Assembly (NCBI GenBank): GCA_014859985.1
Contig: JACZKN010000035.1
Span: 1 to 10,017, forward strand
Source: Candidatus Krumholzibacteriia bacterium
GTDB taxonomy: Bacteria; Krumholzibacteriota; Krumholzibacteriia; LZORAL124-64-63
Length of the DNA: 10,017 nucleotides
Direction: 5' to 3'
Part shown: positions 1 through 6,198 of the stretch, piece after piece
Numbering within the stretch: position 1 is the stretch's first letter
Layout of the letters: every line of letters begins with the position of its first letter
Notes under the pieces: generated by a model
Databases searched by the model: none
The model's input: only the letters and a program-made list of their open reading frames with translations
Told to the model about the DNA's origin: nothing
Position numbers and translations under genes: made by a program

Positions 1-659
1 CGGTGGCCCTGGGCCCGGACGGCGCGGTGGCGGGCCTGGGTGCGGGCGCGGGCTACGTGGACATGTCCACGGTCGATGCGGCCACCAGCCGGGCGATCGG
101 CGCGGCGGTCACCGCGGCGCAGGGCCGCTTCCTGGAGGCCCCGGTCTCGGGCTCGAAGGGCCCGGCCGAGCAGGGCACCCTGGTCATCCTGGCCGCCGGC
201 GACCGTTCCCTCTACGAGGAGGCGGCCCCGGCCCTGGACGCCCTGGGCCGCACCCGCCTGTTCCTGGGCGGGACCGGCCAGGCCGCCCGCCTGAAGCTGG
301 TGGTGAACATGATCATGGGGGGCATGATGGCCGCCTTCAGCGAGGGCCTGGCCCTGGCCCAGCGGGCGGGCCTCGCACCCGACGACCTGCTGGCGGCGCT
401 GGCCGCCGGCGCCCTGGCCAACCCCATGTTCGCGGCCAAGGGGCCCCTGATGGCCGCCGGCCGCGACGAGCCCGCGTTTGCGCTGAAGCACGCCCGCAAG
501 GACCTGCGCCTGGCCCGGGAGCTGGGCAGGGAGCTGGGGTTGCGCCTGGACACCGCCGCCGCGGCCGACGCCCTGTTACTCGCCGCCCTGGCCGCGGGCC
601 TGGGGGAAAGGGACTTCAGCGCCGTGCACCGGGTTGTGGCCGGGCGGGACGGAGCATAG
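1..659 (+). CDS. NAD(P)-dependent 3-hydroxyisobutyrate dehydrogenase-family reductase, C-terminal part (5' end cut by window)
   Basis: This is the last ~218 residues of a beta-hydroxyacid dehydrogenase; the frame is open to the window edge. About 70 residues of the N-terminal Rossmann fold, with its GxGxxG loop, lie outside. The end of the nucleotide-binding domain is visible as YVDMSTVD. It is followed by the substrate-binding motif EAPVSGSKGPAEQGT and the helix GGTGQAARLKLVVNMIMG, which carries the family's catalytic lysine and conserved asparagine. FALKHARKDLRLA near the end is also typical. The wording of these motifs resembles the glyoxylate/succinic-semialdehyde reductase (GLYR) branch more than valine-pathway MmsB. 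The family reduces or oxidises small hydroxyacids and semialdehydes with NAD(P)H in the cytosol. The exact substrate is inference. The gene ends in TAG 50 bases before the next gene, so the two are probably co-transcribed. The GTG at position 3 is an internal codon, not the start. Confidence 0.9.
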   Translation, partial: VALGPDGAVAGLGAGAGYVDMSTVDAATSRAIGAAVTAAQGRFLEAPVSGSKGPAEQGTLVILAAGDRSLYEEAAPALDALGRTRLFLGGTGQAARLKLVVNMIMGGMMAAFSEGLALAQRAGLAPDDLLAALAAGALANPMFAAKGPLMAAGRDEPAFALKHARKDLRLARELGRELGLRLDTAAAADALLLAALAAGLGERDFSAVHRVVAGRDGA

Positions 660-709
660 ATTTGCGGGCGATCCCGCCTCGCGCTCCGGACCCCGACCAG
701 GAGGCCCCC

Positions 710-2101
710 ATGGGCAACACCGGCAAGACGAGCCTCACCGGCCGCATGGCCGACTTCGTCCTCGGCCTGCGTTTCGAGGACATCCCCGCCGCCGAACTGA
801 AGGAGGCCAAGCGCTTCCTGCTGGACTCGGTCGGCTGCGCCCTGGCCGCCGTCCCCAACGCGGACATGGCCGCCATGCACCGCTTCGTCGCGCGCCAGGG
901 AGGCGTGCCCGAGGCCACCGTCATCGGCTCGGGTCTGCGCACCAACGCCGCGAACGCCGCGCTGATGAACAGCCTGCTGGTCAGGGCCCTGGACTACAAC
1001 GACATCTTCTGGGAGCAGGATCCCAGCCACCCGTCGGATATCATCTTCGGCGCCGTCTCGCCCGCCGAGGCCGCGGGCCTGGACGGCCGCGCGGCCCTCG
1101 TCGGCATCCTCGTGGCCTACGAGCTGGAACTGCGCTGGTGCCTGGCCTGCTTCCCGGGCGTGCGCGAGGTGGGCTGGCACCACGCGACCCTGACCCAGCT
1201 CGTGAGCCCCTTCGTCGCCGGCAAGGTCTACGGCCTGGACCGGGACCAGCTGGTGGCCGCGGCGGGGATCGCCGGCAGCAGCCACTACACCCTGGGCGGG
1301 GTGGTCGCCGGCCACCTGACCAACATGAAGAACACCGCCGACCCGTTGGCCACCCAGGCCGGCGTGCTGGCGGCGCAGATGGCGATGGAAGGCTACAGCG
1401 GCCCGGTCGAGGTGATCGAGGGCAAGGAGGGCTTCCAGCACGTGCTGCACAACGTGGAGCTGAAGCCGGAGATCCTGCTGGACGGGCTGGGCACGAAGTG
1501 GCTGATCACCCGTTGCGGCTACAAGGCCTTCCCCACCGAGGCGCTCACCCACCAGCCCATGTCCGCGGTGCAGGGGATCATGAAGGACGAGCGGCTCGTG
1601 GCCGAGGACGTGGCCTCGATCCACATCCAGACCACGACCCGCGGCGCGGACATCCTGTCCGATCCCAGCAAGTACGACCCGCAGACCCGGGAGACCGCCG
1701 ACCACAGCCTGCCCTACTGCCTGGCCGCGGTCGCGGCCGACGGCGGCGTCTACCCCAACAGCTTCGCCGAGGAGAAGCTCTTCGACCCGCGCATCCGCAC
1801 GCTGCTGAAGAAGATCAAGGTCGTGGCGAACCCGGAGATCGACGCCCTGTTCCCGGGCACCAAGCGGGCCATCGCCACCATCACCACGAACGACGGCCGC
1901 CGCTTCGAGCGCACCGTCGACCACGCCAAGGGCAGCCCCGAGAACCCGATGAGCGACGAGGAGCTGGTCGCCAAGTTCCGGGCCAACGCCTCGGCGGTGA
2001 TGGACACGGCGGCCCAGGACCGGGTGATCGAGGCGACCATGGACTTCGAGAAGCAGCGGGACCTCGCCGCCTACATGCAGTTGCTGGTGACGGCGCGATA
2101 G
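710..2101 (+). CDS. MmgE/PrpD family protein (2-methylcitrate dehydratase-like)
   Basis: A 463-residue protein, the usual length for the MmgE/PrpD family (2-methylcitrate dehydratase, cis-aconitate decarboxylase and relatives). The N-terminal helical domain opens with FVLGLRFEDIPAAELKEAKRF and LLDSVGCALAA, both typical. The family active-site region is present as DYND (residues 95-98) and HPSD (107-110), as in PrpD. The start is taken at ATG 710 because a perfect AGGAGG (699-704) sits 5 bases upstream; an in-frame TTG at 662 has no such site. No prpB, prpC or acn-type neighbour is visible, so a methylcitrate-cycle role is not supported here. The neighbouring hydroxyacid reductase suggests breakdown of a small organic acid, which is inference. 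Many family members have unknown substrates. The protein is probably cytosolic, with no signal peptide. Confidence 0.9.
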   Translation: MGNTGKTSLTGRMADFVLGLRFEDIPAAELKEAKRFLLDSVGCALAAVPNADMAAMHRFVARQGGVPEATVIGSGLRTNAANAALMNSLLVRALDYNDIFWEQDPSHPSDIIFGAVSPAEAAGLDGRAALVGILVAYELELRWCLACFPGVREVGWHHATLTQLVSPFVAGKVYGLDRDQLVAAAGIAGSSHYTLGGVVAGHLTNMKNTADPLATQAGVLAAQMAMEGYSGPVEVIEGKEGFQHVLHNVELKPEILLDGLGTKWLITRCGYKAFPTEALTHQPMSAVQGIMKDERLVAEDVASIHIQTTTRGADILSDPSKYDPQTRETADHSLPYCLAAVAADGGVYPNSFAEEKLFDPRIRTLLKKIKVVANPEIDALFPGTKRAIATITTNDGRRFERTVDHAKGSPENPMSDEELVAKFRANASAVMDTAAQDRVIEATMDFEKQRDLAAYMQLLVTAR

Positions 2102-2112
2102 ACCGACCTGCA

Positions 2113-2145
2113 GGGACGGCGCGGCGCCGCTCGCCGCGCCGTCCC
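2113..2145. terminator. GC-rich hairpin between convergent genes, likely bidirectional terminator
   Basis: A perfect 14-bp inverted repeat (2113-2126 with 2132-2145) surrounds a 5-base loop. It lies between the stop of the MmgE/PrpD gene (2101) and the stop of the convergent regulator gene (2152). No T-run follows on either side, so it is a strong stem but not a textbook intrinsic terminator. Its position between two converging stops argues for a terminator shared by both genes. Confidence 0.65.
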
Positions 2146-2151
2146 GGGCCG

Positions 2152-3153
2152 TCAGAACGCCCGCCGCCGGATGTCCCCGCTCGTGTTGTAGCAGCGGTCG
2201 CCGAAGGGCTGCAGGTTGGCGATCCACTCCTGCTCCAGGGCCTTGAGCGCCGCGTCGCGCTCCGGCCCTTGCAGCTCGGGATCCACGGTGTCGAAGACCT
2301 CGAAGCTGAAGGCCTCGGGTCCCAGCTCGTTCCAGTCCGCCTGCAGGGCCGGGCACGGGTGGCTGCCGAAGCCCAGCTGGGCCCGGTGCCGGTTCAGCGG
2401 CCCGTGCAGGTTCAGCGCGCTGCCCAGCAGCAGCCGGCCGCTTCGCAGGTTGCGGATGCCGTAGATGCCGGCCTGGCGCACGGCCTGCTTGTACAATTCG
2501 ACTCGATGCTTGCGCGCGTCCCGGTCGAGCGGCATGTCGGTGTCCTTTCGCGGTCCCGGCACGGGCAGGGGCGCCACGTCCACGGCGGCGGCCAGGCGGT
2601 AACGCTGCGGGCCCGTGCCCGGCCGGGGCCGGGTCATCAGCCCCGCGTCCACCAGTTCCCGGCGCACGGTGCAGTAGTCGGCGCAGCGCTGCACGATGAC
2701 GGCGTTGACCTCGTCCTCGGCGTAGTCGCGGTCCGGGGCGAAGTCGGCGGCGAAGGCCTCCAGCACCACCAGCCGCTTCTTGCGCTGGGCGGGCAGCTTC
2801 ACCAGGTGCCCGTCCCGGAAGAACGTGCCCAGGATGCGCTGGCGGTAGGCTTCCAGGCGCCGATCCTCGGCCGAGCGGTCGTCGCCGGCGGCCTCGACCA
2901 GGTCGCGCAGGCGCCGGTCCAGCAGCCCCGGCAGGACGTGGACCATGGTGTAGTACTGCTCGCGCCGGCGCTCGACCAGGCCGGCGTCCTCGAGCTTCTT
3001 CAGGTGGTGGCTGACGGTGGGGGCGGCCACGCCCAGGCCCGTGGCCAGGGCCTCGACGTAGCTCGGGGCCTCCAGCAGCGCCCGCACCAGCCGCAGGCGG
3101 GTGGGGTCGGCCAGGGCCTTCAGCAGGTCGGCGGCGTCGTCGAACTCGGTCAT
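2152..3153 (-). CDS. ArsR-family HTH - DUF2087 - GIY-YIG-like nuclease fusion protein
   Basis: A 333-residue protein with three parts. Residues 1-85 are an ArsR-type winged helix: LLKALADPTRLRLVRALLE, then the recognition helix TVSHHLKKLEDAGLV at ~46-60. There is no CxC metal site, so it is probably not a metal sensor. Residues ~108-178 match DUF2087 (FFRDGHLVKLPAQRKKRLVVLEAFA, then an RRELVDAGL-like end), a domain often attached to such regulators. Residues ~213-323 resemble a small GIY-YIG family: GIY at 229-231, LLGSALNL where YIG normally stands, NRH with Arg255, acidic residues in EQEW (307-310) and CYN ending at Asn323. The second Tyr of the name motif is therefore Leu. The start ATG at 3153 has GGAG 5 bases upstream. 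A palindrome overlaps that site, suggesting autoregulation. Whether the third domain cuts DNA is unknown. It may also be made separately from Met207. Confidence 0.88.
   Translation of the reverse strand: MTEFDDAADLLKALADPTRLRLVRALLEAPSYVEALATGLGVAAPTVSHHLKKLEDAGLVERRREQYYTMVHVLPGLLDRRLRDLVEAAGDDRSAEDRRLEAYRQRILGTFFRDGHLVKLPAQRKKRLVVLEAFAADFAPDRDYAEDEVNAVIVQRCADYCTVRRELVDAGLMTRPRPGTGPQRYRLAAAVDVAPLPVPGPRKDTDMPLDRDARKHRVELYKQAVRQAGIYGIRNLRSGRLLLGSALNLHGPLNRHRAQLGFGSHPCPALQADWNELGPEAFSFEVFDTVDPELQGPERDAALKALEQEWIANLQPFGDRCYNTSGDIRRRAF
2533..2548 (-). promoter_or_regulatory. Possible internal ribosome binding site and start for the GIY-YIG domain
   Basis: On the minus strand AAAGGA (2543-2548) stands 7 bases before an in-frame ATG (2533-2535, Met207 of the fusion). 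Translation from here would give a 127-residue protein starting just before the GIY-YIG-like domain, close to where free-standing relatives begin. The AT-rich patch stands out in this GC-rich gene. Use of the start is inference. Confidence 0.35.
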
Positions 3154-3159
3154 GGCGGC

Positions 3160-3185
3160 TCCATTTCGATGGGTGTCGAAATGGA
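3160..3185. promoter_or_regulatory. Palindromic operator, probable ArsR-type autoregulatory site
   Basis: A perfect 10-bp inverted repeat, TCCATTTCGA (3160-3169) and TCGAAATGGA (3176-3185), has a 6-base spacer. The size and AT-rich arms fit the dimeric binding sites of ArsR-family repressors. It lies immediately upstream of the fusion regulator gene, covers its GGAG ribosome binding site and abuts the proposed -10 box. A bound repressor would block the gene's own promoter. That this protein binds here is inference from position and symmetry. Confidence 0.65.
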
Positions 3186-3214
3186 ATATTAAGGCGCCGG
3201 CAAGCGGGCTGCAA
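3186..3214 (-). promoter_or_regulatory. Candidate sigma70-type promoter of the fusion regulator gene
   Basis: On the minus strand TTGCAG (3209-3214) and TAATAT (3186-3191) are separated by 17 bases. Each matches the consensus only in part (3/6 and 4/6). The region is an AT-rich island in a very GC-rich sequence. Transcription would start inside the palindrome and leave a leader of about 25 bases. Confidence 0.45.
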
Positions 3215-3280
3215 ATTATTTTTACGCTCGTCTAAGTGGATTTGTTCCGCGCAGCCCCCGGTGGCCCCCCGGCCCCGGAC

Positions 3281-3290
3281 GTGCTATATT
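3281..3290 (+). promoter_or_regulatory. Extended -10 element of the ssrA promoter
   Basis: GTGCTATATT contains TATATT (3285-3290) preceded by TGC, an extended -10 arrangement. It lies about 38 bases before the mature tmRNA 5' end, leaving a ~30-base leader that RNase P would remove. No convincing -35 box is visible. The same sequence recurs at 9601-9610. Confidence 0.55.
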
Positions 3291-3327
3291 GACCGGGCGA
3301 TCTGGTCCTCCGGGTCCCCAGCATCGT

Positions 3328-3681
3328 GGGGGCGACCTGGTTTCGACGTGGTCGGGGGACCGTTGGCTGCATGCCGAGATTCCACGGATCTCGTTAAACG
3401 GTGGAAAACAAACAAGTGACGAAAACAATTTCGCACTGGCGGCCTAACTAAGCTGCCCGTTCCCGGGACGGGGGGTCACTGGACCGGCCCAATGGGAGCG
3501 ACGTTTTCAGTGAATAGTCCGGCGGGAGGTCCCTGGCCGACGGGCGAAACAAAAGTGGGACTAGCCTGGCGGGGCGCACGTTCCCTGGCCTCCCGACAGG
3601 TTAAATGACAGGGAACTAAGCATGTAGATGCCGGCGGGGTACCGGTTACGGACGCGGGTTCGATTCCCGCCGCCTCCACCA
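3328..3681 (+). ncRNA. ssrA: tmRNA (transfer-messenger RNA)
   Basis: A complete 354-base one-piece tmRNA, which rescues stalled ribosomes by acting first as alanyl-tRNA and then as a short mRNA that tags the unfinished protein for proteolysis, working with SmpB. The acceptor stem pairs GGGGGCG (3328-3334) with CGCCTCC (3671-3677), including the G3-U70 wobble read by alanyl-tRNA synthetase. The 3' end is an encoded ACCA (3678-3681). The conserved 5' block ACCTGGTTTCGACG follows the acceptor strand. The T arm is GCGGG-TTCGATT-CCCGC (3654-3670). The tag frame ends ...ALAA-stop at 3447, and AACTAAGCATGTAGA near 3615-3629 is also characteristic. It is transcribed divergently from the regulator gene and followed by a hairpin terminator. 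smpB is not in the window. Confidence 0.97.
3412..3447 (+). other. tmRNA proteolysis-tag reading frame
   Basis: Within ssrA the frame reads (T)(S)DENNFALAA and then TAA (3445-3447), followed by a further TAA one base out of frame. The DEN core and ALAA end match known tags such as E. coli ANDENYALAA and are the ClpXP recognition type. Aligning to E. coli puts the resume codon at ACA 3412, but there is no Ala or Gly codon at the usual place, so the first residue is uncertain. Confidence 0.75.
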
Positions 3682-3693
3682 GATCCTCGCAGA

Positions 3694-3721
3694 GAAGGCC
3701 GATCCCCCGGGGTCGGCCTTC
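3694..3721 (+). terminator. Terminator hairpin of ssrA
   Basis: Twelve bases after the tmRNA end, GAAGGCCGA (3694-3702) pairs with TCGGCCTTC (3713-3721), 9 bp perfect, and the interior can extend the stem with C-G pairs. Only a short TT follows within the stem, and there is no long T-run. The position right after ssrA makes termination the natural role. Confidence 0.7.
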
Positions 3722-3872
3722 GGCGTTCCGGAACCGGCCCAGCGCGCCCCGGCGGACGGGAACGGCCGCCGACCCAGGCTTCCCCTTGCCAGCATCCCGC
3801 GCAGAGGGCAAGATGGCGCCGGCGGCCCGGTTGCACGGCCGCCGGGTCGTTCCTCCAGCCGGCGAGGTCGCG
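3722..3872 (+). other. Intergenic leader before the kinase-like gene; no gene seen
   Basis: A GC-rich stretch between the ssrA terminator and the kinase-like gene. It holds a 7-bp inverted repeat (GGCGGCC 3821-3827, GGCCGCC 3837-3843) shortly before the ribosome binding site GAGG (3864-3867). No -10/-35 pair is convincing, so the kinase promoter is unassigned. Confidence 0.4.
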
Positions 3873-4616
3873 ATGGCCAAGCAGTCCCGCACCCCCCGCA
3901 TCCACTCCTTCGATTTCGAACCGGGCACCGTGCTCGCGGGCAAGTACCTGGTGGACGGCCGCCTGGGCCGCGGCTGGGAGGGCGAGGTCTACCTCGTCAA
4001 GGAACGGGGCACGGGCATCGAACGCAGCGCCAAGCTCTTCTTCCCCCAGCGCAACCCGGGCAACCGCACAGTGCGCTTCTACGCCAAGAAGCTGCACAAG
4101 CTCAGGGAGTGCTCGATCCTGATCCAGTACCACACCCAGGAGACCGTCGTGCACGAGGACGTGCCGGTCACGATGCTGGTCTCCGACTACGTGGAGGGCG
4201 AGCTGCTGGCCGAGTTCCTCAAGCGCCAGCCGGGCGGGCGGCTGGGCTGGTTCCAGGGCCTGCACCTGCTGCACGCCCTGGCCATGGGCATCGGCGCCAT
4301 CCACGACATGGGCGAGTACCACGGCGACCTGCACGACGAGAACATCATCGTCAACCGCCGCGGCCTGGGCTTCGACCTCAAGCTGCTGGACATGTACCAC
4401 TGGGGACGGCCCGGCGCCCGGCGCATCCGCGCCGACGTGCGCGACCTGGTGCGCCTGTTCTACGACGCCATCGGCGGGCAGCCCCGCTACGCCCACCATC
4501 CGCCGGAGATCAAGGACGTGTGCTGCGGCCTGAAGGCCAGCCTCATGCACCGGCGCTTCACCACCGCGGGCGAGCTGTGCCATTACGTGGAGACGCTGGA
4601 CTGGTGGTCGCGCTAG
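3873..4616 (+). CDS. Small protein kinase-like protein (Hanks-type fold, atypical)
   Basis: A 247-residue protein with the order of motifs of a Ser/Thr-type kinase. There is a glycine-rich loop GRGWEG (32-37), a probable ATP-binding lysine in SAKLFF (Lys54), a catalytic loop HGDLHDEN (150-157, Asp152 and Asn157) and the metal-binding Asp173 in LLDMYHWG, where DFG has become DMY. By eye the helix-C glutamate appears to be replaced (FYAKKLHKLRE), and the C-lobe is short, so activity is uncertain. The start is taken at ATG 3873 because GAGG (3864-3867) lies 5 bases upstream; an in-frame ATG at 3786 would add a 29-residue Arg/Ala-rich, unkinase-like tail. No membrane segment, PASTA or other sensor domain follows, so it should be soluble. 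Its target is unknown. The stop codon overlaps that of znuB on the opposite strand. Confidence 0.8.
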   Translation: MAKQSRTPRIHSFDFEPGTVLAGKYLVDGRLGRGWEGEVYLVKERGTGIERSAKLFFPQRNPGNRTVRFYAKKLHKLRECSILIQYHTQETVVHEDVPVTMLVSDYVEGELLAEFLKRQPGGRLGWFQGLHLLHALAMGIGAIHDMGEYHGDLHDENIIVNRRGLGFDLKLLDMYHWGRPGARRIRADVRDLVRLFYDAIGGQPRYAHHPPEIKDVCCGLKASLMHRRFTTAGELCHYVETLDWWSR

Positions 4617-5452
4617 GAGGTGCGGCGGCGGAGGCCCGCCGCGGCGAACCACACGGCCCCCGCCAGCAGGATGGTGACCGCGCCGGCCGGCAGGTCGGGC
4701 CCGTAGCTGAGCACCAGGCCGCCCACGGTGATGGCCGCGCACAGGGCCACCGCCCCGGCCATCATGCGGCCCAGGCGCCGGGCGAAGAGGTTGGCCGTGG
4801 CCGCGGGCAGGGTCAAGAGCGCGATCACCAGGATGATGCCCACCACGCTGACCAGAACCACCACCGTCAGGGCCGTCAAGAGCAGCAACAGGTAGGTGAA
4901 GCGGCCGACGGCGACGCCCTGCAGCTCGGCGAACTCGGCGTCGAAGGACACCGCCAGCAGCTGCCGGTGGAAGAGTCCCGCCACCACGAGCACGGCGCCC
5001 GCGAGCCCCGCCATCAGCCACAGGTCCCGGGCCGCGACCATCAGGATGTTGCCGAAGAGGTAGCTCATCAGGTCGGTGGTGTAGCCGGGAGTCAGCGCGA
5101 TGAACACCACGCCCAGGGCCATGCCCGTGGACCAGACCGCGCCGATCACCGTGTCCTCGCGCTGGCGCAGGTGCACCCCCACCCAGCCGATGATCAACGC
5201 CGACAGCAGGGCAGCGCCCACCGCGCCGCCCATCGGGGTGATCCACTGGACGCCGTGCACCGTGCGCAGCCAGTGGGCGAAGCCCAGGCCCGCCAGCACC
5301 GAGTGGGAGATACCGCCGGCCATATAGCTGATGCGCCGGATCACCACCCAGCTGCCCACCACGCCGCAGGGCACGGCCGCCAGCAGTCCGGCCAACAGCG
5401 CGTACTGCAGGAAGCGGTGCTCGGCGAAGGCGGCCAGGGTCTCGCTCAGCAC
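4613..5452 (-). CDS. znuB: Zinc/manganese ABC transporter permease
   Basis: A 279-residue, strongly hydrophobic protein with about eight predicted membrane segments, the normal size for the ABC-3 family of Zn/Mn importers. The family signature region RRISYMAGGISHSVLAGLG is at residues 39-57. The long hydrophobic stretch LLLLLTALTVVVLVSVVGIILVIALL with a following TLPAATA block is also typical. The start is GTG 5452, preceded by GAGGAGG 7-8 bases upstream and overlapping the end of the ATPase gene by 7 bases, so translation is coupled. It is the last gene of the importer operon. Its TAG overlaps the TAG of the kinase-like gene on the other strand through a shared CTAG. Zinc rather than manganese is favoured by the His-rich binding protein, but the permease itself does not decide this. 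Confidence 0.92.
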   Translation of the reverse strand: MLSETLAAFAEHRFLQYALLAGLLAAVPCGVVGSWVVIRRISYMAGGISHSVLAGLGFAHWLRTVHGVQWITPMGGAVGAALLSALIIGWVGVHLRQREDTVIGAVWSTGMALGVVFIALTPGYTTDLMSYLFGNILMVAARDLWLMAGLAGAVLVVAGLFHRQLLAVSFDAEFAELQGVAVGRFTYLLLLLTALTVVVLVSVVGIILVIALLTLPAATANLFARRLGRMMAGAVALCAAITVGGLVLSYGPDLPAGAVTILLAGAVWFAAAGLRRRTS

Positions 5453-6198
5453 CGGTGGCCCTCCTCGCTGCAGCGGTGGTCGTGGCGCACGAGGCGCACG
5501 TCGCCGCCGTAGAGGTCGGCGATGACCTGCCCGGTGACCTCGCTGGTCGGATGCACGACCACCTCGCGGCCCACGCAGACCACGCTGCGGACGACGCCCG
5601 CGACGAAGCCCAGGTCGTGGCTGACCATGACGATGGTCAGGCGCCGGTTCAACTGCTCGAGCAGGCGGTAGAAGTCCTCCTCGATGTGGGCGTCCAGGCC
5701 GGCCGTCGGCTCGTCCAGAAGGAGCAGGTCCGGGCCGCCGGCCAGGGCGCGGGCGATCAGCACCCGCTGCTTCTGCCCGCCGGACAGCGAGGCGAAATGG
5801 TCGCCCGCCTTGTCCGCCAGGCCCACCTCGTCCAGGGCGGCCAGGGCGGCGGCGCGGTCCTCCGGTCGCCAGGGGCCCAGCAGCGGCGCCCGGCCCAGGC
5901 GGCCCATCAGGGCCACGTCCAGGGCGCAGACCGGGAACAGGGGGTCCAGGCGCGGGTGCTGGGGCACGTAGCCCATCCGGCGGCGCGAGCGGTGGGGCGG
6001 CTGGCCGAAGACCTCGATGGTGCCGGCGTCCGGCTTCAGCAGCCCCAGCGCCAGCTTCAACAGGGTGGTCTTGCCGCTGCCGTTGGGCCCGACCACGCTG
6101 ACGAAATCGCCGGCGGGGATGGCCAGGTTCACGTTGCGCAGGATCGGTTCGCCGCCGTAGCCGAACGTCAGGCCGCGGCAGGTGATGACGTCGCTCAC
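5446..6198 (-). CDS. znuC: Zinc/manganese ABC transporter ATP-binding protein
   Basis: A 250-residue ATPase that powers metal uptake at the inner face of the membrane. All nucleotide-binding motifs are intact: Walker A GPNGSGKTT (37-45), Q-loop YVPQ (Gln80), signature LSGGQ (138-142), Walker B LLLLDEPTAGLD (158-169) and the switch His194 in VSHD. The start is GTG 6198, overlapping the TGA of the binding-protein gene as GTGA. This overlap fixes the start, because no other candidate leaves the domain beginning at the right place. The C-terminal ~40 residues after the H-loop include a short His-containing tail (RLVRHDHRCSEEGHRC), which is common in this group. It pairs with the permease that follows it directly. 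Confidence 0.95.
   Translation of the reverse strand: MSDVITCRGLTFGYGGEPILRNVNLAIPAGDFVSVVGPNGSGKTTLLKLALGLLKPDAGTIEVFGQPPHRSRRRMGYVPQHPRLDPLFPVCALDVALMGRLGRAPLLGPWRPEDRAAALAALDEVGLADKAGDHFASLSGGQKQRVLIARALAGGPDLLLLDEPTAGLDAHIEEDFYRLLEQLNRRLTIVMVSHDLGFVAGVVRSVVCVGREVVVHPTSEVTGQVIADLYGGDVRLVRHDHRCSEEGHRC

Noticed and set aside
662..709. TTG start 16 codons before the MmgE/PrpD ATG
   Set aside because: It has no Shine-Dalgarno, and the added residues are Pro/Arg/Asp-rich and unlike the family N-terminus. ATG 710 has a perfect AGGAGG.
212..3214. A 1000-codon open frame on the minus strand spanning the MmgE/PrpD and regulator genes
   Set aside because: It runs antisense to clear plus-strand genes and out of frame with the real regulator. 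Very GC-rich DNA leaves such stop-free shadows, and its composition is low-complexity Arg/Gly/Ala.
3821..3843. 7-bp inverted repeat before the kinase-like gene
   Set aside because: Short GC-only repeats are expected often at this base composition, and there is no T-run or other context to make it a functional site.
3786..3872. Longer start for the kinase-like gene at ATG 3786
   Set aside because: The extra 29 residues are low-complexity and no ribosome binding site precedes it, whereas GAGG precedes ATG 3873.
3476..3943. Open frames antisense to ssrA
   Set aside because: The tmRNA is certain from its ends, T arm and tag. No protein family or ribosome binding site supports a gene on the opposite strand.
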